DNA of 32,804 nucleotides, taken from positions 1 through 32,804 of the forward strand of contig JASHPG010000028.1 of NCBI GenBank assembly GCA_030038275.1. Reading direction: 5' to 3'. Positions within the stretch are counted from its first letter, which is position 1, and every line of letters starts with the position of its first letter. This DNA is from Candidatus Acidiferrales bacterium. Lineage in GTDB: Bacteria > Acidobacteriota > Terriglobia > Acidiferrales > UBA7541. Both the position numbers and the translations under genes were made by a program. Shown piece after piece: positions 9,265 through 16,913 of this stretch. Below the pieces are notes generated by a model. That model did not search any database and was not told the DNA's origin. It saw only the letters and a list, made by a program, of their open reading frames with translations.

Positions 9265-9265
9265 T

Positions 9266-9493
9266 TTGGAAATGGCTCTCACTCAGGCACCAGACAGCAA
9301 ATTTGCATACGTTGTTCTCGTGGCTCGCCGCGCGCGTCAGCTGATGATCGGTGCGCGCCCGTTGGTGGATAATCCAAGGTCCCGGAAGAACACGCGTATC
9401 GCGGAAGAGGAATTGACGCAGGGCTGCCTCGAATACGAGTTGCCTGAGGTTCCCGAAGGTGCCGAGGACCGCGACGGCAAGCGACGCAAGTAA
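9266..9493 (+). CDS. rpoZ: RNA polymerase omega subunit
   Basis: Omega helps fold and assemble the beta-prime subunit of RNA polymerase. The small protein (75 residues from this start) has the conserved core: DSKFAYVVLVARRARQL, then GARPLV, then the NTRIAEEEL motif. It lies immediately after gmk, the usual place. Two starts compete: TTG at 9266, 5 nt after a GGAGG, and ATG at 9272, 11 nt after it. The choice changes two residues and is not decidable here. Confidence 0.88.
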   Translation: MEMALTQAPDSKFAYVVLVARRARQLMIGARPLVDNPRSRKNTRIAEEELTQGCLEYELPEVPEGAEDRDGKRRK

Positions 9494-9552
9494 ACCGGCC
9501 GCCCACCGCGCCCGTGCGAGCGGTAGAAAGCGGGAGCAACGAAGGACGCTCT

Positions 9553-10773
9553 ATGAAAATCGCCCTCGGCGTTACCGGCGGTGTTGCGGCGTATAAGTCG
9601 GCGGAGCTTGTCCGCCGTCTTCAGCAGGAAAAGCTTGATATCCAGGTAGTGATGACGCGCGCCGCTCGGGAATTCATCACTCCGCTCACGTTTGCGGCGC
9701 TCACCGGCAACAAAGTGATCACCGATATGTTCGCGCGCGATGATGCCGCCCGCGCGAACGTCGAAAGCGCGATTGAGCATATCGCCGTCGCACAGCGTAT
9801 CGACCTGTTGCTCGTTGCGCCTGCCACGGTGGACGTTCTCGCGCAGTTAGCCCACGGAATCGCCGGCGACTTTCTAACTACCCTATATCTCGCTACCAAA
9901 GCGCCCGTGATCGTCGCTCCGGCGATGAACGTCAATATGTGGGAGCATCCGGCGACTCGTGAAAACCTTGCTACGCTGCGCGCGCGCGGCGTGCACGTGG
10001 TCGATCCGGGCGAGGGTTATCTCGCGTGCGGAATGGTCGGTGCGGGGCGCCTGGCCGCCACAGAGGCAATCGTCGAAAAAGTTTGCGGCGTGCTTGGGCT
10101 GCGGCACGATTTGGAAGGGCAGTCCGTGCTCGTCACTGCCGGGCCTACACGGGAAGACGTCGATCCCGTGCGGTTCCTTACCAACCGTTCGTCAGGAAAA
10201 ATGGGTTATTCGCTGGCGGAAGCTGCGGTGCGCCGGGGCGCTCGCGTGGTGCTGGTCAGCGGGCCTACGAATCTGCCGGTGCCAGAGGGAGCCGATTGGA
10301 TCCCTGTGCGCACCACGGAAGAAATGCGCCGCACCGTACGCGAACACGCGGGCGAAGCCAATGTCATTATCATGGCTGCCGCCATTTCGGACTACCGCCC
10401 GGCTGCGGTGCAGGCGCAAAAGATAAAGCGTGCAGCCGAACGGATCACGCTTGAACTGGAGCCGACGCCGGACATTCTCGCTGAGCTTGGCCGTGAGTGG
10501 CGCGAAGGCGCTGCGGGAACGCGCCGGATTCTTGTGGGTTTCGCTGCAGAGACGGATCACGTGGCGGCAAGCGCCCGCGAGAAACTCGCGCGCAAAGGCG
10601 CGGACATGATCGCTGCGAACGATGTGACACAGGAAGGCGCGGGTTTCGATGGCGATACCAATGTGGTCACGCTATTTATGCGCGATGGCCGCGAAATCCA
10701 GCTGCCCAAGCTTTCGAAACTCGAAGTCGCTGATCGCATCTTCGACCAGGTGTTGAAGCTCCAGGAGCAGTAG
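9553..10773 (+). CDS. coaBC: Bifunctional phosphopantothenoylcysteine decarboxylase/synthetase
   Basis: CoaBC joins cysteine to 4'-phosphopantothenate (CoaB) and decarboxylates the product (CoaC) in coenzyme A synthesis. The CoaC half comes first (about residues 1-180) with the flavin-site motif near the N-terminus, the catalytic His76, PAMNVNMW at 123-130, and Cys159 in GYLACGM. The CoaB half follows with GPTREDVDPVR, the NRSSGKMG motif and the KIKR segment. The ATG at 9553 was chosen because GAAGGA lies 6 nt upstream and the protein then begins at the conserved KIALGVTGG; an upstream in-frame start would add 13 residues. The product has 406 residues, the normal size. Confidence 0.96.
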   Translation: MKIALGVTGGVAAYKSAELVRRLQQEKLDIQVVMTRAAREFITPLTFAALTGNKVITDMFARDDAARANVESAIEHIAVAQRIDLLLVAPATVDVLAQLAHGIAGDFLTTLYLATKAPVIVAPAMNVNMWEHPATRENLATLRARGVHVVDPGEGYLACGMVGAGRLAATEAIVEKVCGVLGLRHDLEGQSVLVTAGPTREDVDPVRFLTNRSSGKMGYSLAEAAVRRGARVVLVSGPTNLPVPEGADWIPVRTTEEMRRTVREHAGEANVIIMAAAISDYRPAAVQAQKIKRAAERITLELEPTPDILAELGREWREGAAGTRRILVGFAAETDHVAASAREKLARKGADMIAANDVTQEGAGFDGDTNVVTLFMRDGREIQLPKLSKLEVADRIFDQVLKLQEQ

Positions 10774-10833
10774 CTTTATCAGGTCGGCCGCATTTTCTCC
10801 GCTGATTTTCTCCCATGATGGTGCGTTGCGTTT

Positions 10834-10842
10834 TGCTATAGT
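10834..10842 (+). promoter_or_regulatory. Extended -10 promoter candidate for the uracil-DNA glycosylase gene
   Basis: TGC followed by TATAGT at 10837-10842 forms an extended -10 element; no good -35 box is visible. A start of transcription near 10849 would exclude the upstream TTG at 10826 and support GTG 10871 as the start codon. Confidence 0.4.
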
Positions 10843-10870
10843 CTGTTCGCAGATTTCCCGAGGCTTGAAC

Positions 10871-11779
10871 GTGGATTCGAAAAGCGACTCGAAGAATTTA
10901 AGCGCGGAATCGTGGCTCCGTTATGCCGACGAACTCGGTCTCGCGCCGTTTTATCTAGAGCGCCCCGTTCAAATGGGCGCGTTCATCGCCGCACCCGCCG
11001 CGCCGATCATTGCGGCAGCGCACGAATCAGCGATTTGGCAAGCCCCTGCCGATGATCGGGCTGCCAGTTCATCGTTGCCGGCCTTGGTTGCCGCAGTTCC
11101 GAAGCGCGTGGTCGAAACTTCGTCGGTGGCGCAAAAATCGGCAGCCTCGCAAATATTTGTGCCGCAAGTTGCAGCCCAATCGCTTTTCGAAGAGCGCATC
11201 GAAAATGATTCGCTTGATCGCATTCGCCAAGATATCACGCCAACCTGCACGCGCTGCAAGCTGCACAAAGCACGCAAGCAGATTGTTTTCGGCGTGGGCA
11301 ATCCGGAAGCGCAGTTGGTGTTCGTCGGAGAAGGCCCGGGCCGCGATGAGGACGAACAAGGCGAGCCGTTCGTCGGTCGCGCCGGACAGCTCCTCACACA
11401 AATGATTGGCGCGATGGGACTGCGCCGGCAGGACGTATACATCTGTAATGTGGTGAAGTGCCGCCCACCGGAAAATCGCCTGCCCGAAAAGGACGAGATC
11501 GCGATCTGCTCACCGTTTCTGGCGCGCCAACTCGCCGTGATTAATCCCAAAGTGATCTGTTGCCTTGGCGCATGCTCCGCGCAGACGCTGCTCAACACCA
11601 ACCAAGGCATTTCGCGATTTCGCGGCGAATGGTTCGACTATCGCGGCTCAAAACTGATCGCCACGTACCACCCCGCCTACTTATTGCGCAATCCCGCAGC
11701 CAAAGCTGAAGTCTGGAAAGATTTGCAGAAAGTGATGGCTGTCCTGGGCCTTCACCCGCCCAAAAAAACTAAACCTTAG
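10871..11779 (+). CDS. Family-4 uracil-DNA glycosylase (iron-sulfur type)
   Basis: This enzyme excises uracil from DNA arising by cytosine deamination. Four cysteines at 126, 129, 197 and 213 (C-x2-C and C-x15-C) match the [4Fe-4S] ligands of family 4. The first catalytic motif is GEGPGRDED and the second contains HPAYLL near residue 270. The glycosylase domain covers about residues 115-295. The first 110 residues are an extra Ala-rich segment that begins with a short predicted helix (SWLRYADELGL) and is absent from compact family-4 enzymes. The GTG start has GAGG 7 nt upstream and fits the promoter position; a TTG at 10826 would add 15 residues. Confidence 0.92.
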   Translation: MDSKSDSKNLSAESWLRYADELGLAPFYLERPVQMGAFIAAPAAPIIAAAHESAIWQAPADDRAASSSLPALVAAVPKRVVETSSVAQKSAASQIFVPQVAAQSLFEERIENDSLDRIRQDITPTCTRCKLHKARKQIVFGVGNPEAQLVFVGEGPGRDEDEQGEPFVGRAGQLLTQMIGAMGLRRQDVYICNVVKCRPPENRLPEKDEIAICSPFLARQLAVINPKVICCLGACSAQTLLNTNQGISRFRGEWFDYRGSKLIATYHPAYLLRNPAAKAEVWKDLQKVMAVLGLHPPKKTKP

Positions 11780-11826
11780 TCCCGCACACAACAGTAAATC
11801 GCAGGGCTGTTACACTATCCGCGCCG

Positions 11827-14262
11827 ATGACATCCCGCTACTGTGAAGTCGCGCTTCCCGTGCCGTTGCATTCGGCATTTACGTACGCCGTCCCCGACTC
11901 ACTTGATGGCGAGTGCCTCGTTGGTCGCCGCTTAGTCGTCCCGTTTGGCCGCCGCGCAATGGTCGGCGTCGGTATCGCCGAATCTGAAACTCCGCCACCG
12001 GCTGATCGCGTCGGCTCGCACATCAAAGAAATCGCCAGCGCGATGGACTCGATTCCCGCGCTCACGCCTAATCTTTTGGAGCTCGGACAATGGATCAGCC
12101 GCTACTACGCGGCGCCGATCGGCGAAACGATGCGCGCGATGCTGCCTCCGGAAATTGAGCTGCGCCACGAACGCGAATATGCGCTCACTGACACAGGGCG
12201 AGCCTATCTGAACGATTTGGCATCCGCCGCCGAGATCACCGACACCGAGCGCGATGAACTAGAGCGTCTTAGTTCTCTCGAACGCTCAAACGCCCGGCGC
12301 AAGCGAGTGACTGAAATAACAGCCGAGCGCCTGGTTCGGCTCGGCTACTTGACCGCGCGCGAGATAGTACGCGACCGCAAGATCCGCACGCAGAAAATCG
12401 TCGCGTGGACTTCATCCTCGGAGGACGATGCGTCGCTGAGAGCAACGCCTGCCGAGCGGCGCATTCGAGAAATTCTCACCGCGGAGCACGGGCCTTTGCC
12501 GCTTCCATTGCTGCTCGAAAAAGCGGGTGTGTCTCGCGCAGCCGTCGAGCGCCTCGAAAAGGCGGGTCTGCTTCGCACCTGGCAAGAATCGCTTACCGCA
12601 ACCGAAGATGCATGGGACACGGATTTCACGCCTCCATCAAATGTCCTCAACATCGAGCAAAACGAAGCTCTTGGCGAAATCTGGGGCTGGCTGCTTGACG
12701 GCAGATTCACTGTGGGACTGCTCCACGGCGTCACCGGCAGCGGCAAGACGGAGGTTTACCTCGGCGCGATTGCCGCGGCTCTTTCGCGCGGCAAATCAGC
12801 CATCGTCCTCGTCCCGGAAATCGCGCTGACGCTGTGGGTCGGCCGTTTGGTTCGCGCGCGGTTTCGCGAAGGCGCCGCCGTGCTGCACAGCGGCCTTGCG
12901 GATATTGAACGCGCGCGCGAATGGTGGCGTGTGTGCCGCGGCGAAGCCCGCGTTGTCGTGGGGACTCGGTCGGCTGTTTTCGCGCCGGTTGAAAATCTCG
13001 GCTTAATCATCGTCGATGAAGAGCAGGAATCCGCATACAAGCAGGAGGAGACGCCGCGTTATAACGCGCGGGATACCGCTGTTTATCGCGCGCGGCTCGA
13101 AAATGCCGTTGCGTTGCTTGGCTCCGCGACACCATCACTCGAGACGTATCACAACGCCCGGTCCGAAAAATACCGCCTGCTGCGGCTTGCTTCCCGCGTG
13201 GAAAATCGGCCGCTCGCAGCGGTCCGCATCGTCGATTTGCGGGAGGACTTCCGCGTCCATCATCGCGCCGCGCCTATTTCAGAGGCGCTCCGCCAGGCTA
13301 TCGCCATGCGCTTGGCGGAGAAGACACAAACGATGGTGCTGATCAACCGTCGAGGCTATTCGTGGTCACTTTTGTGCCGCGGTTGCGGCGCATTTGTGCA
13401 ATGCCAGAATTGCAGCATCGCATTGACCTACCACAAAGCTCGTCATCGTCTGGAATGTCATTACTGCGGTTTTGTGGCCCGCCCCCCGAAGCAATGCCCG
13501 AAATGCGCCGCGGAGTACATGTATTTCGTCGGAGATGGCGCCGAGCGCGTCGAGGAATACTTGCGCGAGACGTTTCCCGAGGCCCGCATTGCCCGTCTTG
13601 ACCGCGATACGGTACGCACCAAGCGCGAATACCAGAAGGTCCTAGGCGCATTCGCCAGATGCGAGCTCGACATTCTCGTTGGTACGCAAATGGTGGCAAA
13701 AGGCCACGATTTTCAGCGCGTGACTCTAGTGGGCGTCGTTGCCGCCGACCTGGCGCTCGGTCGTCCGGATTTTCGCGCCGCAGAGCGCACTTTCCAGTTG
13801 CTCACGCAGGTTGCCGGGCGCGCCGGACGCGGCGAGCTTTCCGGCGAAGTTCTCGTCGAGACCTACTATCCCGAGCACTACGCGATTCAACTCGCGGCGC
13901 AGCAGGATTACCTCTCGTTTTTTGAAAAGGAGGCGCATTTCCGCCGCGTGCTGCACTATCCGCCGTTCACAGCGCTAGCGGCGATCCTCGTGCGGGACCG
14001 CAAAATTGAGAACGCCATCCGCTGGGCGCGCGCTCTGGCCGGCTATTTCGCTCCGTTTGAAAAACGAGGAGTGAAAATTCTCGGTCCGGCCGCGGCGCCT
14101 CTCGCGCGTCTGCGACGCGATTATCGCTTTCAGTTCATTCTGAAATCGCTGCAGCGCGGGGCTCTTGGGCAGGCTCTGGCCGGCTGCTTTGATTTCTGCG
14201 CGGCTCGTGGAATCCCGCCGACAGCCGTGATTGTCGATGTGGACCCTGCTAATTTGTCGTGA
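11827..14262 (+). CDS. priA: Primosomal protein N' (replication restart helicase PriA)
   Basis: PriA recognises stalled forks and D-loops and reloads the replicative helicase. The N-terminal DNA-binding domain begins with the typical VALPVPLHSAFTY segment. The superfamily-2 helicase follows with Walker A GVTGSGKT at 301-308 and motif II DEEQ at 397-400, where the better known enzymes have DEEH. Eight cysteines between 517 and 560 form the zinc-binding pair of sites. The GTQMVAKGHDF and QVAGRAGRG motifs lie in the second helicase lobe. The length is 811 residues, against about 730 in E. coli; the extra residues lie mainly in an insert at about 120-250, before the helicase. A short extended -10 like element (TG, one base, TACACT at 11811-11816) lies just upstream but is weak. 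Confidence 0.95.
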   Translation: MTSRYCEVALPVPLHSAFTYAVPDSLDGECLVGRRLVVPFGRRAMVGVGIAESETPPPADRVGSHIKEIASAMDSIPALTPNLLELGQWISRYYAAPIGETMRAMLPPEIELRHEREYALTDTGRAYLNDLASAAEITDTERDELERLSSLERSNARRKRVTEITAERLVRLGYLTAREIVRDRKIRTQKIVAWTSSSEDDASLRATPAERRIREILTAEHGPLPLPLLLEKAGVSRAAVERLEKAGLLRTWQESLTATEDAWDTDFTPPSNVLNIEQNEALGEIWGWLLDGRFTVGLLHGVTGSGKTEVYLGAIAAALSRGKSAIVLVPEIALTLWVGRLVRARFREGAAVLHSGLADIERAREWWRVCRGEARVVVGTRSAVFAPVENLGLIIVDEEQESAYKQEETPRYNARDTAVYRARLENAVALLGSATPSLETYHNARSEKYRLLRLASRVENRPLAAVRIVDLREDFRVHHRAAPISEALRQAIAMRLAEKTQTMVLINRRGYSWSLLCRGCGAFVQCQNCSIALTYHKARHRLECHYCGFVARPPKQCPKCAAEYMYFVGDGAERVEEYLRETFPEARIARLDRDTVRTKREYQKVLGAFARCELDILVGTQMVAKGHDFQRVTLVGVVAADLALGRPDFRAAERTFQLLTQVAGRAGRGELSGEVLVETYYPEHYAIQLAAQQDYLSFFEKEAHFRRVLHYPPFTALAAILVRDRKIENAIRWARALAGYFAPFEKRGVKILGPAAAPLARLRRDYRFQFILKSLQRGALGQALAGCFDFCAARGIPPTAVIVDVDPANLS

Positions 14263-14313
14263 TTATGCTTCAAGGACCACGGTGTGACACGACACGCTTT
14301 CGCCTGTTGCTTT

Positions 14314-15300
14314 TCACCACGCCACTTTGGGCGCAAAGCTGAGAATGAAAATCACCAACGCCAGCAGCGCCCACACCCGCCGCGAAATTCCGAGAGGTTC
14401 CCAGGAATTAAGCAGCGGCGGGTGCCGGAAGCGCAGCGAAAGCGCCAGCCAGATCAGACCCCAGAGAACCCATCCAGGCCAGGAATACAGGCCGATTCCC
14501 ACGAGTGCGAGCCCCACGGCCAGCGAAATCCGTTGATGGTGCCGGCTCGCCAAGCTATAGACAATGTGTCCGCCATCGAGTTGCCACATTGGCAGAAGGT
14601 TCATAGCGGTCGCAAGCAGTCCCACCCATGCCGCCCATCCTACGGGTCCTAATAGCACCCAGTTAGGATCGATACCCGGATGGAACAGCCAATCCAGCAG
14701 AATGACCAGCGGGGGATTGCCGAAATGGATGGCCGCATTAGCCTGTACATCCGGAACGATTTTCGCCGTGGCAACGGCCCAAGTCATCGCCGGCACGGCG
14801 AATAAAAAGCCTACCACCGGCCCAGAGATCCCGACATCGAAGAGCGCCTTGCGCGTAGGAATCGGCGAGCGAATCGAAATCACCGCGCCAAAGGTGCCAA
14901 ACCAAGTAGGCGCAGGGATGAAATAAGGATAGCTGACGTCGATTCCGTAATGTCGTCCGGCGAAGAAATGCCCCAGCTCATGCGAGAGCAAAATCAGGAG
15001 CAATGTGAAGGAAAATGGCACGCCGAGAAGAAACAAAGACGGATGCCGCCAGGCGGCTTCGAGCATCGAAAGGACTCCCTCGCTGCCCGAAAATGGCGCT
15101 ACATTCTGAGCGTACGACGCCGCGAAATCCATTCCGAATATCAGCGTGGACGCCACCGTCAACAAGAACAGCGTTAGCGAAGGCCACAGCCTCTGGTGCC
15201 GCCGACGCACCACGGAGCTTTTCGGCTGATCATCGAGCACGCGGAATTGCGCATCGAGAATCTCGACTGGGATTCGGCCGTTTCCGTTGCCTTCACTCAT
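14314..15300 (-). CDS. Site-2-protease-like M50 membrane metalloprotease
   Basis: Members of this family cleave transmembrane segments, often of anti-sigma factors. The protein (328 residues from ATG 15300) has an N-terminal soluble stretch of about 38 residues, then several membrane helices. The zinc motif HELGH at 107-111 sits inside a hydrophobic helix, and the third ligand is Asp242 in the MWQLDGGH context, with NLLP before it; all catalytic residues are present. An in-frame TTG at 15306 would add two residues. No PDZ domain is visible. The substrate cannot be inferred, as no anti-sigma factor lies nearby. The gene is convergent with priA. Confidence 0.88.
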   Translation of the reverse strand: MSEGNGNGRIPVEILDAQFRVLDDQPKSSVVRRRHQRLWPSLTLFLLTVASTLIFGMDFAASYAQNVAPFSGSEGVLSMLEAAWRHPSLFLLGVPFSFTLLLILLSHELGHFFAGRHYGIDVSYPYFIPAPTWFGTFGAVISIRSPIPTRKALFDVGISGPVVGFLFAVPAMTWAVATAKIVPDVQANAAIHFGNPPLVILLDWLFHPGIDPNWVLLGPVGWAAWVGLLATAMNLLPMWQLDGGHIVYSLASRHHQRISLAVGLALVGIGLYSWPGWVLWGLIWLALSLRFRHPPLLNSWEPLGISRRVWALLALVIFILSFAPKVAW

Positions 15301-15442
15301 CGACAACTCGCGGCGATAGAGAAACAGTTGTCATACACACGTTTGGATGCGCTGCATTGAGAAAGGGCTGAGGCACAGACAAACCATCCCTCGCGGGCGA
15401 GTGCAGCACAGCCACTTCACGTCCCGCGAGTTCGCGCGTCCT

Positions 15443-15730
15443 CTAAGCTTTGTCCGAAGATGCTGGAAGCGCCTGCAGTTCCTTGCCAGGCTTGAACCGC
15501 ACCGCCTTGCCCGGAGGAATATTCACCTGCTGTCCCGTGCGGGGATTTCGTCCAATGCCGGTCTTGCGAGGCTTTACGTTGAACACACCGAAGCGGCGCA
15601 GCTCAATGCGTCGCCCGCCGCCGAGCGCAGCCTTCATGGCTTCGAATACGCCTTCCACCGCTTGCTCCGCTTTGGCCCGGGGTATGTTGGTCTTGGCTAC
15701 GATGGCGTTTACGATATCCAGCTTGATCAC
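15443..15730 (-). CDS. hup: HU-family DNA-binding protein
   Basis: HU bends and compacts DNA as a dimer. The 95-residue protein shows the whole fold: N-terminal helix pair (MIKLDIVNAIV, AKAEQAVEGVFEAMK), GRRIELRRFGVF, and the flexible arm with GRNPRTGQ and the intercalating proline in NIPPGKAVRF. The GTG start has a GGAGGT Shine-Dalgarno 4 nt upstream. A five-residue polar tail exceeds the shortest HU proteins. It has its own promoter with a perfect inverted repeat. It could equally be named an IHF-like protein; the arm sequence fits HU better. Confidence 0.94.
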   Translation of the reverse strand: MIKLDIVNAIVAKTNIPRAKAEQAVEGVFEAMKAALGGGRRIELRRFGVFNVKPRKTGIGRNPRTGQQVNIPPGKAVRFKPGKELQALPASSDKA

Positions 15731-15756
15731 AGCTACCTCCAGCTGAGCGGAACTCC

Positions 15757-15785
15757 ATGCTAGACAAGGGTTTGCGCCTTGTCAA
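15757..15785 (-). promoter_or_regulatory. Sigma-70 promoter of the HU gene with overlapping inverted repeat
   Basis: On the minus strand a perfect TTGACA (15780-15785) is followed by 17 nt and TAGCAT (15757-15762). The inverted repeat GACAAGG-7 nt-CCTTGTC occupies 15763-15783, covering the spacer and part of the -35 box, so a repressor could bind there. Confidence 0.65.
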
Positions 15786-15876
15786 GCGGTGCTCCGCTCC
15801 ATCCTCTTTGCGGCTAACGCTCGTTGGCGCTTCAGCGGAACCTGCAAATCTGGCTCCTCGCTCTGATCGCGCCGCT

Positions 15877-16578
15877 CTATTTCCCCGTGACCGGATTTTT
15901 GTAGTGATACGGCGGAACGTAAACGTCTGGATACAGCTTGTACGTCTCGGTCGGTGGTTCATCAGGAGGAAAGCCAGGGATTGGACCTGGAGGAGGATCG
16001 CCGCCCTGATCCCAGCCTTTGTAGTAATTCACGTAATACGTAAAATACGCGTGCAGCTTCTTGATTTTCCACACACCGTCTTCCTTTATGTAGTCGTTTT
16101 CGTATGTTGCTTCTCCCCATTGCGCAGACCGATGCAAGATTCCAACCTGCATGATTGCGCGCCACCGCCCCTTCGCTGTCTTTCCATCTGGCGCAACATC
16201 GATCTTCGGCTGAAGTTGCATGTGATTGAAGAGCGTGCCGTATTTAAGCGAGGGTAGCTTGTGCAGGTACGCGCGCACGCGGTCCTGCCCCACGTAAACG
16301 CCTCGCAATCCGATTTCGAGCGTGCCGTCTTTGGCGAAAAGATCGGCGACTTGGTCCCACTCGCATTTGTCCACATAATAGCCGTAGGCAGTCTGCAGAT
16401 TGTGTATGGCGACGTAATCCTCGTTCAGCTCCACGCGGTGTTGCAGCGCGGCGACTTGTGCTTGCAGAGCTTTCACCTGCGCCGTCAGATCCTCGGAACT
16501 ACCGCCACCGCCCGCAGCTAACGCGAGGGGACACAAACTCAGAATTGTGAGTACCACGTAAATCGCGCGAACGTGCAT
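15877..16578 (-). CDS. Secreted NTF2/SnoaL-like protein
   Basis: The 233-residue protein begins with a signal peptide (about 1-22, hydrophobic VVLTILSLCPLALA). A short heptad-like coiled coil follows (about 30-55, AQVKALQAQVAALQHRVEL). The next part resembles the SnoaL-like branch of the NTF2 fold: an AIHNLQTAYGYYVDK helix, WDQVADLFAKDGTLEI, then a beta sheet with ATYENDYIKEDGVWKIKKLH. The tail is rich in proline and tyrosine. The fold supports small-molecule binding or lyase/isomerase activity, but no reaction can be assigned. ATG 16578 was chosen for its GGAGGT 8 nt upstream and the signal peptide; a longer frame begins at 16656 without such support. It is divergent from the TonB-dependent receptor. 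Confidence 0.82.
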   Translation of the reverse strand: MHVRAIYVVLTILSLCPLALAAGGGGSSEDLTAQVKALQAQVAALQHRVELNEDYVAIHNLQTAYGYYVDKCEWDQVADLFAKDGTLEIGLRGVYVGQDRVRAYLHKLPSLKYGTLFNHMQLQPKIDVAPDGKTAKGRWRAIMQVGILHRSAQWGEATYENDYIKEDGVWKIKKLHAYFTYYVNYYKGWDQGGDPPPGPIPGFPPDEPPTETYKLYPDVYVPPYHYKNPVTGK

Positions 16579-16913
16579 TTCTCCGTACCTCCTTACCGTG
16601 TGCGGCCTGCACAGACGCCATGATGCTATTGCGAAGCCGCGTGAGAGTATCAACACTCGAGTTCACGCGCAACATTCGTGATGTGCGACACAACGGGTGC
16701 AGATTGACTCCTGCGGGCAGGGAGGAGCGCAGTTACCGCTGAGCGCGCGAGGTTAGGCCGGCGAAAGAACACGCTTTTAGCTCGCCGACCGCGAGGACCG
16801 GCTCCACGCAATTCAATTCTCGATTGACACGCCCATTCCGAATCTGATATAGCCCAGCAAACAAACGGGGTTGTCGGGCCACGTAAGCGAGCCGGTCTCC
16901 TTAGGGGGTGGTT
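16579..16913. other. Divergent intergenic region between the SnoaL-like gene and the receptor
   Basis: This 335-nt region holds the receptor promoter near its right end. Facing left there is a weak candidate, TTGATA with AATAGC or TAGCAT 17-19 nt further on, about 50 nt before the SnoaL-like gene. I see no small gene. Confidence 0.4.
16824..16853 (+). promoter_or_regulatory. Sigma-70 promoter of the TonB-dependent receptor gene
   Basis: A perfect TTGACA at 16824-16829 is followed by 18 nt and TATAGC at 16848-16853. The leader to the ATG would be about 55 nt. Confidence 0.6.

Noticed and set aside
15391-15430. Inverted repeat CTCGCGGG and CCCGCGAG after the HU gene
   Set aside because: The loop is about 24 nt and no T-run follows on the minus strand, so it is not a credible terminator; in GC-rich DNA it may be chance.
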